DNA from: Okapia johnstoni
Lineage: Eukaryota; Chordata; Mammalia; Artiodactyla; Giraffidae
Direction: 5' to 3'
Length of the DNA stretch: 64,000 nucleotides
Assembly: GCA_024291935.2 (NCBI GenBank)
Contig: CM044313.1
Location: 86,675,001 to 86,739,000 of the forward strand
Shown here: in pieces, positions 57,350 through 64,000 of the stretch
Layout: every line of letters begins with the position of its first letter
How positions within the stretch are numbered: the first letter of the stretch is position 1
Translations under genes and position numbers: made by a program
Notes under the pieces: model-generated
What the model was told of the DNA's origin: nothing
What the model saw: only the letters and a program-made list of their open reading frames with translations
The model's database searches: none

Positions 57350-58884
57350 AGGAAGTTCAATAGGGCCTGACTTTAGAAGGTTGTTTCTGACCTATTTTTA
57401 CTTCTTAGAGTTTCTCTTATAGCAAAGAAAAGATATCTTAATAAAGATTAATAGTGAGACTGAAGAGACGTAGCATGAATGATAATTTAAACTGAAAATA
57501 GTAAGTATTCTCTGCTTGGGATTCGGTGGATTAAGAATATTTCAAAGCTTTATTAACCTCATTGGCTGTGCAGTATTTCTAACTAAATTTTTAGCATTTT
57601 TAATGTTACAATGCCTTAAAAATGAGATCCAATTATGTGCAATATGTGTAGAGTGAAAGATAACATGTTCAAATTGTTGAAATTGTCTGTTATAGTTAGC
57701 TGTTCCCTAACAATCCATTCCTTAATGTACAGACTCAGTGCATTGAGTCTCTTGAACTCTTGGTCCATTATTCTTCCTCCAAATCAGACCATGATTCTAC
57801 ACTAATCTCAGGGTACATGATGAGGATAATTAATTTTATTATGAAACACTTTGATTTCCAGGTTAGATTATTTATTGAAAAATCTTTAAGAAAACTGGGG
57901 GAGGTGAGAATGGCAGATGGGAATAAAATAAAAATAAATCAAGAAACAAGAGAAGGTCCTTGTATGATCTGATGATAATTACAGTCTATGAGCTGAGAGT
58001 ATAATTGATTCAGCTCTCTGCACTTGAGGCTGGGCACTGAGGTAAGAACTGAGTCTGTTCTTTAACAACCTTCCTTATAAATTCATATGTGTGTACACAC
58101 ACACATGCACTCTTACACACATACCCCAAAATGCCATATCTGTGTCGGTCTTACTCCACTGTTCTTTGGCATATTGTTTTAATCTCACCCTTTGATTTAT
58201 TCAAACTAAAAACTATCTATCATGGAATTATGTTAAGAACGGAACTAACCTAAGTAACCTCATTGATTCTCAAAATTCATACTGCTAAGTTTCAATTACG
58301 GCATACTTGTTGTGTGCTGGACAATAGAACCAGACTCCCCAGGTATAAACCTCAGTTCTCACTGAAAAGTCCACTGCCTGAAGGACAGCCAGGAAGACAG
58401 TTTTAGTCAAAATTCGGCATATTAACTTCCCGAAACAAGGCATACTGCCATCATGGGGAAATTGGAGATATTTTGGGCAGAGGGAGTTAAGCTAAGCCTG
58501 TTGTAGAGTTTGGGGGTATGCTGGGGCATTTGGAATGTGTTTATGAAAGCAGGGATCAGCACTAGTTTAGGTAATACCAAGAAATTGAGGCAATTCTGTA
58601 CCTGTATGTTGCTTTCTATATGGTACCTGGGAAAACAGTTTGAAGCTGTTTCTGATAAAGACATAGTAACTAAGAGAGGAAGATATTTGGTCATTTTGAG
58701 GGTGCCTAGTGACTGAGAATTTTGCCTTGTTCATTCATAGAGGGAGCTCATCTAGTGACGATATTCTGTTAAACTGTTTGTGCTCAGCAGAAGAAACCAC
58801 AACCTTTACTTAGTTGCCAGAGCAGAGCAGATACCAGCTGTCAGCTCTCAGAGCTGATTTTAATTTTCTCCCTTATCACCTAAT
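57350..58884. other. Single-copy DNA with a CA-rich tract
   Basis: CA/TG-rich run at 58085-58125. The stretch after 58300 is less AT-rich, but no gene or repeat is recognised. Confidence 0.4.
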
Positions 58885-59445
58885 GGACGTTTATATTGGG
58901 CAATTTATTTAAACACTCTAAACTTTCATTTTTTGTTGCTAAGATAGGAATAATATAGCACTTCATCAAGCAGATTTTGAGACTGTTTTGTGATTTAAGA
59001 TAGATTCATCAGTCCTAAAGGACTAAGGTGTTCAGGGAGCTTAAACAAAATTTTTAATTTTTTCTCCCCCTGTTTACAGTTTGCCTAGTGGAGGCGTCAG
59101 GGAGCTCCTTGTGGTCTTCATTCTGGGTCCTAGTGGGAAGTCCTGCTATTTGGTATGGCAAAGGGAAAAACATAGTAGCAAGATTATTTCGCAGTTCATA
59201 AATTTTCTTCCAGAAAGAACAGAGATCACATCCACTCAAACTTCAGTGGCTAAATAGCTATAAAGAACTTCAAGATGGCAGTGCAACACGATCCCAGTGG
59301 ACTAGAAGTGGGATAATGAACCGTTTGTGAACTGAACAGACACATTACTAAAACTGTGGGACTCTTAGAACAGTGCCTGGGGTATAAGATGTGCTTCATA
59401 AATGCTAGGTATAACAATAATAAATAACATTATTATTATCTTCAT
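58885..59445 (+). mobile_element. Two MIR/L2-like fragments
   Basis: 58895-58970 has 'gggcaatttatttaaac' then 'aagataggaataatatagc' (MIR-like). 59370-59445 has 'gaacagtgcctggggtat' and 'cttcataaatgctaggta' (MIR/L2 3' end). The DNA between is not recognised. Confidence 0.5.
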
Positions 59446-60629
59446 TTTCCTTCCCTCCATAAGATTTCATAATAATGACTTATCTATCATATGTGAGTTT
59501 ATTTCCAGATGAGCTTTCCAGATGAAATAAACATTGGATTTTTAATATTAGTGTCTGTTAATGACATATGAAGCAATTTCTTTGTAACTTTATTGTGTTT
59601 GAATAGGTGGTTTGCAAGGGGAAAATGCTAATGTATTTTTACACTAGATTATTTGTAAAGTTTAGTGAGTATTTGAAATTTAAAACTTAGGGATAATACA
59701 TGGTTGTTGCTTTTTTTTTTCCGCTTTTTTTGTCCTGTTTGGATTTTATCGACTGGTAAAATTAAATAATCTGTAGATCCATTATGAACCTGCCAAGTGG
59801 TACATTAGACTCATGTTATGCTGTGACTGTGAACACTAATTGAAAACATTACCATGGTGATTGCTATAGTAACATTTAAATAGGCATCAGTGCCAAGAAA
59901 TCTTTATTATTGATCTGATGGAGATTATTTCATAGTACATTTCAAGAATATAAATGCAATTTTGCTGGTATTTTCATTCATATGGAGTGAAAAAAGAGCA
60001 TGTGTATATGTTTTTAAAATAATAGATTTTAATAAAAATTGCTTAAATGCAATTGGCCATGTTTCATATATGATTTTATATTTTAATAATATTAGAGTAC
60101 CTCATATAGTTTTCTTCCATAATATCACACTATATTTTCAGTTTGAAATATAAAAAAAATTAAGATACACTCTAGGTAATTCAATATACTAAATATTAAA
60201 CATTTTAAGTCTATTAAAGTATTTAATCCCTCAACATATATTTCTAATCTTTTCCTCTACTCTGTGCATGATAATTTAATATAAAGACAAAAAAAGCCTG
60301 TTCTGGTTTTAAATAATAGTCTGAAAAAAAGAGTCGTATGTAATTTATGAGAATTAGTAACAAGTTCATGAGTATTAAGTTTTACAAATTAAGAAACTAA
60401 GGTATATAGAGAAGTTAGTGTCCTACCTAAATTTACATACTGATAACTAGTAGGGAGCATAGCTTTCTGAAACAATTCCAATTTGTGGTCCTAAAAATGT
60501 TTTATGTTAACTCCCTTCACTGCATATTATGTACTCATTGATATTGAAGCATCGAAAAGAAATCTCTTACCTTTACCAGACACAGTGAAGAAAATCTTAC
60601 AAACCGTTAATAAATATTAATATTTAGTT
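59446..60629. other. AT-rich single-copy DNA
   Basis: No gene. A MIR-like core may lie at 60395-60455. Confidence 0.4.
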
Positions 60630-60634
60630 AGCAC

Positions 60635-61120
60635 TGTATTAGTTTCCTAGGGCTGTTGTAACAAAACACAATAAACTGGATGAAATTTAAAAAATTAAAA
60701 AATGAAATTAAAAAATGAAATTTTTAAAAAATGAAATTTAAAAAAAATGAAATTTATTACTTATTGTTTTACAATTATGGAACTTAGCTATCTGAAGTCA
60801 GGGTATTGGCAGGTCTCTACTCTCTCCATAGACTCTAGTGGAGCATCCTTCTTTATCTTTACCAGCTCTGGTAGGCTGTTTTGTGGCAGCACAATTCCAG
60901 TATTTATATCTACCTTTCCATGGCCCTCTTTTCTCTACATTAGTCTCTTTTCTTCTTATAATATAGTCATGTTGAATAAGGCCCACACTAACTCAGAATG
61001 ACTTCATCTTAATTTGATTACATCTTCACAGACCCGATTTCCAAATAAATTCACATCCATAGGTGCCAGGGGTGAGGACTTGAATATATCTTTTTGGTGA
61101 ACACAATTCAGCATGTAACA
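60635..61120 (+). mobile_element. Solo LTR of ERVL/MaLR type
   Basis: Starts TG ('tgtattagtttcctaggg') and ends CA ('tcagcatgtaaca'). An exact 5-base duplication agcac lies at 60630-60634 and 61121-61125, the length expected for ERVL-class insertions. Internal phrases 'tttgtggcagcacaattcc' and 'acccgatttccaaataaatt' are in the order of this widespread mammalian repeat. An A-rich expansion sits at 60679-60756. Confidence 0.78.
60679..60756 (+). repeat. AAAATGAAATTT-type expansion
   Basis: About five imperfect copies of 'aaaaaatgaaattt' within the LTR, where related copies have one such unit. Confidence 0.85.
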
Positions 61121-61125
61121 AGCAC

Positions 61126-61817
61126 TCTCATAAGCAATCAGCCACACTGTTGACCAAATATTTCTGGATTTCTTTCTTCCAAATACATTGTTAGACTGTC
61201 CTCCTTCCTAACCTCTGAATTTAAACATAACCATGGAATTTGTTTTGCACATTAAAGTATGAGTGCAAGTGAGTGTTCCTCTTCTGTGTGCACAGCCTCG
61301 GGGCCAGCCTGAGAGGCCCTATGTTCCTTCTTCCTCCTCTTGGTAATCCTGGGGGCATGGAGATGGGATGTCCTTTGCCTTGGGCTCCTGGTAACAAGGT
61401 TTATCACAGCCTCCCAGGAAAACCACAGTGTTGTATATCTTCAGCAAGAATAAGCATTTGTCTCCAAGCCACCATGGAACAACGTGACTGGTTAATAAAT
61501 ATTTGCTAGAACTCATATGCTGTTCCAGCAACAACAACAACAGCAGCAACCCATGCAATTTGTAACACTGACTTAAAGCCTGGCCATTCAGCAGTCAAGA
61601 AAGCCTTGTCAGAGTCTCAAAATGTAGAAATTCATTTCGTACTGGGGTGTAATATTTGGCAAAACTATCATCTGTGATCACTTGGAAGGTAGATTCTGGG
61701 CCCAGTGAACTTGTAGCCTGAGTGGAAATGTGGAAAAACAGAGAATCAGTAGAGTATACTTGTCACTATGGCTGTGTCAGCCATGTACTGTAAAAACATA
61801 AATTCAGAGAGCTATTG
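61126..61817. other. Moderate-GC single-copy DNA with a short (CAA)n
   Basis: (CAA)n at about 61529-61552. Frames of 78-79 codons on both strands have no recognised domain. Confidence 0.4.
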
Positions 61818-62004
61818 GCTTCCCTGGTGGCTCAGCTGGTAAAGAATCTGCCTGCAATGCGGGAGACCTGGGGTTGAACCCTGGGTTAGGAAAGATCCCC
61901 TGGAGAAAGGAAAGACTACCCACTCCAGTATTCTGACCTAGAGAATTCCATGGACTAATGGAGTCACAAAGAGTCGGGCACAACTGAGTAACTTTCACTT
62001 TTCA
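61818..62004 (+). mobile_element. Bov-tA SINE
   Basis: 'ggcttccctggtggctcagc' to 'gagtaactttcacttttc', with a small deletion in the body after 'ccatggactaatgg'. Confidence 0.92.
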
Positions 62005-62454
62005 ATGCCACTTTGTTGGCAGGAAAAGGAGATGGCATGAATGGAGTACTGGCAGGTTGAGAAGAAGATGCAACCTTTTGATACTCTTTCATAAAAGAGA
62101 AATAATATTTAGTGTGAAAATGGCTGATTAAAACTATTATAACAAAAGCAAATCAAGAGAATTGTCATACATCTATTTTTTAAACATCTCAGTGAATTAT
62201 ATAAGCAAGTGTTGGGCTGTACCCTGCACTACAAGGCCTGTACTTGCCCAGCTTTAACACCAAAGAAAGCCCAGAGTCAGCATCAGAGACATCAGTGATT
62301 TAATGGATGAGGGATCTTATATGTCTGAACCAAGGTCCTGAAGCCACAACTCACTATATGTAGCAAACAGAGGGTAGGACACGATGGCAGTCTTCACACC
62401 AGAGTGGAAAGGGGAGATTGCCAGTTACAGGGGGAATTGAGGGCACTTTGGCTT

Positions 62455-63330
62455 ATTTAACCTATATGCAGAGTACATCATGAGAAATGCTGGGCTGGAA
62501 GAAACAAGCCGGAATCCAGATTGCCGGGAGAAATGTAAACAACCTCAGATATGAAGATGACACCACCCTTATGGCAGAAAGTGAAGAAGAACTAAAGAGC
62601 CTCTTGATGAAAGTGAAAGAGGAGAGTGAAAAAGTTGGCTTAAAGCTCAACATTCAGAAAACTAAGATCATGGCATCTGGTCCCATCACTTAATGGCAAA
62701 TAGATGGGGAAACAGTGCCACACTTTATTTTTTGGGGCTCCAAAATCACTGCGGATGGTGACTGCAGCCATGAAATTAAAAGACACTTACTCCTTGGAAG
62801 GAAGGTTATGACAAACTTAGATAGCATATTAAAAAGCAGAGACATTACTTTGCCAACAAAGGTCCATCTAGTCAAGGCTATGGTTTTTCCAGTAATCATG
62901 TATGGGTGTGAGAGTTGGACTATAAAGAAAGCTGAGCACTGCAGAATTGATGCTTTTGAACTGTGGTGTTGGAGAAGACTCTTGAGAGCCCCTTGGACTG
63001 CAAGGAGATCCAGCCAGTCTATCCTAAAGGAGATCAGTCCTGGGTGTTCATTGGAAGGACTGATGTTGAAGCTGAAACTCCAATACTTTGGCCACCTCAT
63101 GCAAAGATTGACTCATTGGAAAAGACCCTAATGCTGGGAAGGATTGAGGGCAGGAGGAGAAGGGGACGACAGAGGATGAGGTGGCTAGGTGGCATCACTG
63201 ACTCGATGGACATGGGTTTGGGTAGACTCCGGGAGTTGGTGATGGACAGGGAGGCCTAGCGTACTGTGGTTCATGGGGTCACAAAGAGTCAGACACGACT
63301 GAGCGACTGAACTGAACTGAACTGAACTTG
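62455..63330 (+). mobile_element. BovB LINE, well preserved, 5'-truncated
   Basis: Sense copy from 'gcttatttaacctatatgc' to the terminus 'gactgaactgaactgaact'. It looks the least diverged of the BovB copies here by eye. Confidence 0.95.
62487..63259 (+). pseudogene. BovB RT C-terminal coding remnant
   Basis: A 68-codon piece (62487-62693) holds the catalytic region but reads Y-E-D-D (62550-62561) in place of Y-A-D-D. After a stop the frame continues as a 138-codon piece (62715-63131) with the C-terminal E-L-W-C-W-R-R-L-L signature. A frameshift moves to the frame at 62963-63259. Inactive by truncation. Confidence 0.9.
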
Positions 63331-63520
63331 GCTCATTGGTTACCAGTGAAACCAAAAGTGAGGCATGCTCCTCATCACCCTTTAGATAGTCTATCGTGGT
63401 GGTGATGTTATGATCTAAAGCTAGAACCAGCATTCATCATCAGGGCCTGGAGTATGTAAGAAGGTTGGTCATGTGAGTGGAATGTAAGTGAAGCAGGCAC
63501 TGGTCTAGCTGAGGATGTAC

Positions 63521-64000
63521 AGAGAGCAAGAGAACAGACATTTTGTGTAGCTTGACTCTATAGCAAAAGATTCAGGACCCAATTAAATATTTGGTTCCCA
63601 ATAAATCCTTTTCCTTGGACAAAATTTTTCATGTTAAAGACACTAAGACTGTGGCTCATCCTATAAAGCCCAATGCGATGAAGCAAACCAAAATCAAGTA
63701 GACAAATAGCAAGAAATGTGGAACAGTAGGAAAAAAATATAGAAAGTCTAACTGTGTATAAATAGAAAATACCCCATGGAGTGTCTCTTGGCACATGAAA
63801 TTGAATGGAGCCAAATGGAAAAAGAACATTTAGCTTTTAAGTGTTGTACTGCCCCCAAACCAACAACCCAGGCCAAAAAACCCAGATCTTATTGTTAAAA
63901 TGATCTTTGGACTATCAATTCCCATGGTCCATAAGCTCACTAAGAATTTTTTTTAAACTTTCAAGGTTCATGCAGGTTTCTTCAGATGTGGTCAGTGAGG
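63521..64000. other. Single-copy DNA to the right edge
   Basis: No gene or repeat recognised. 'ggttcccaataaatcc' near 63593 is a polyadenylation-like hexamer without context. Confidence 0.35.

Larger units (their letters stand above)
62210..63520 (-). mobile_element. Possible ERV LTR split by a BovB
   Basis: 'tgttgggctgtaccctgc' at the left, read in complement, looks like the U5 end of an LTR. A complement polyadenylation-like 'attaaa' lies near 62300. After the BovB, 63331-63520 may be the U3 part. agcaag precedes 62210 and recurs at about 63520, but the right end lacks the expected CA. Tentative. Confidence 0.3.

Noticed and set aside
58422..58716. Overlapping 90- and 68-codon frames as a gene
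   Set aside because: No recognised domain on either strand and no exon boundaries.
62690..63100. 136-codon minus-strand frame
   Set aside because: Antisense shadow of the sense BovB coding remnant.

Overview
This is nuclear DNA from a ruminant, probably a bovid (cattle, sheep or goat type). The evidence is the repeat content: many BovB (RTE-type) LINE copies, Bov-tA and Bov-A2 SINEs, CHR-type tRNA SINEs, ruminant-style L1 copies and ERV LTRs, over older mammalian MIR, L2, MER5, mariner and Tigger-type fragments. Species cannot be settled from the window alone. Most of the sequence is AT-rich and CpG-poor, like an intergenic desert or a very long intron. I find no complete host protein-coding gene; almost every longer open reading frame lies in a transposon, antisense to one, or in simple sequence.

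Layout. 1-935: an L1 ORF2 3' fragment crossing the left edge. 1-20 kb: scattered SINEs, a decayed class I ERV reverse-transcriptase fragment with a fold-back duplication (5.3-6.0 kb), mariner and Tigger-type MITEs, two BovB 3' pieces, and an old L1-like block near 15-16 kb. 20.7-23.8 kb: the longest BovB copy, reaching the endonuclease end. 25.2-27.1 kb: an L1 with a 5' inversion, later hit by two SINE pieces, a BovB 3' end and a GATA tract, followed directly by a 521-nt purine-only (GGA/GAA) microsatellite with one interruption. 29.2-31.0 kb: BovB pieces and a SINE around a probable split ERV LTR.

33.2-33.7 kb is the most gene-like stretch. It is a small CpG-richer island with a CCAAT box, a TATAAAAAG box and a splice-donor-like site about 60 bases beyond the predicted start, read left to right. 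I interpret it as the promoter and first non-coding exon of an unidentified host gene. The next 4.5 kb is unusually poor in young repeats, which fits a constrained regulatory neighbourhood.

38-64 kb: mostly AT-rich single-copy DNA with nested repeats. These include a SINE inside a SINE (41.1 kb), a Bov-A inside an L1 tail (43.7 kb), a Bov-A2 inside a BovB (46.9-48.2 kb), a probable solo LTR on the minus strand (49.0-49.7 kb), a dimeric Bov-tA2 (51.5 kb), a BovB with a 200-codon open RT frame (54.5-55.9 kb), a solo LTR with an exact 5-bp duplication (60.6-61.1 kb) and a well-preserved 5'-truncated BovB (62.5-63.3 kb).

Family names come from recognising consensus-like sequence by eye, not from a database search. 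Ends are usually good to about 10-20 bases, and exact only where a target-site duplication is given.
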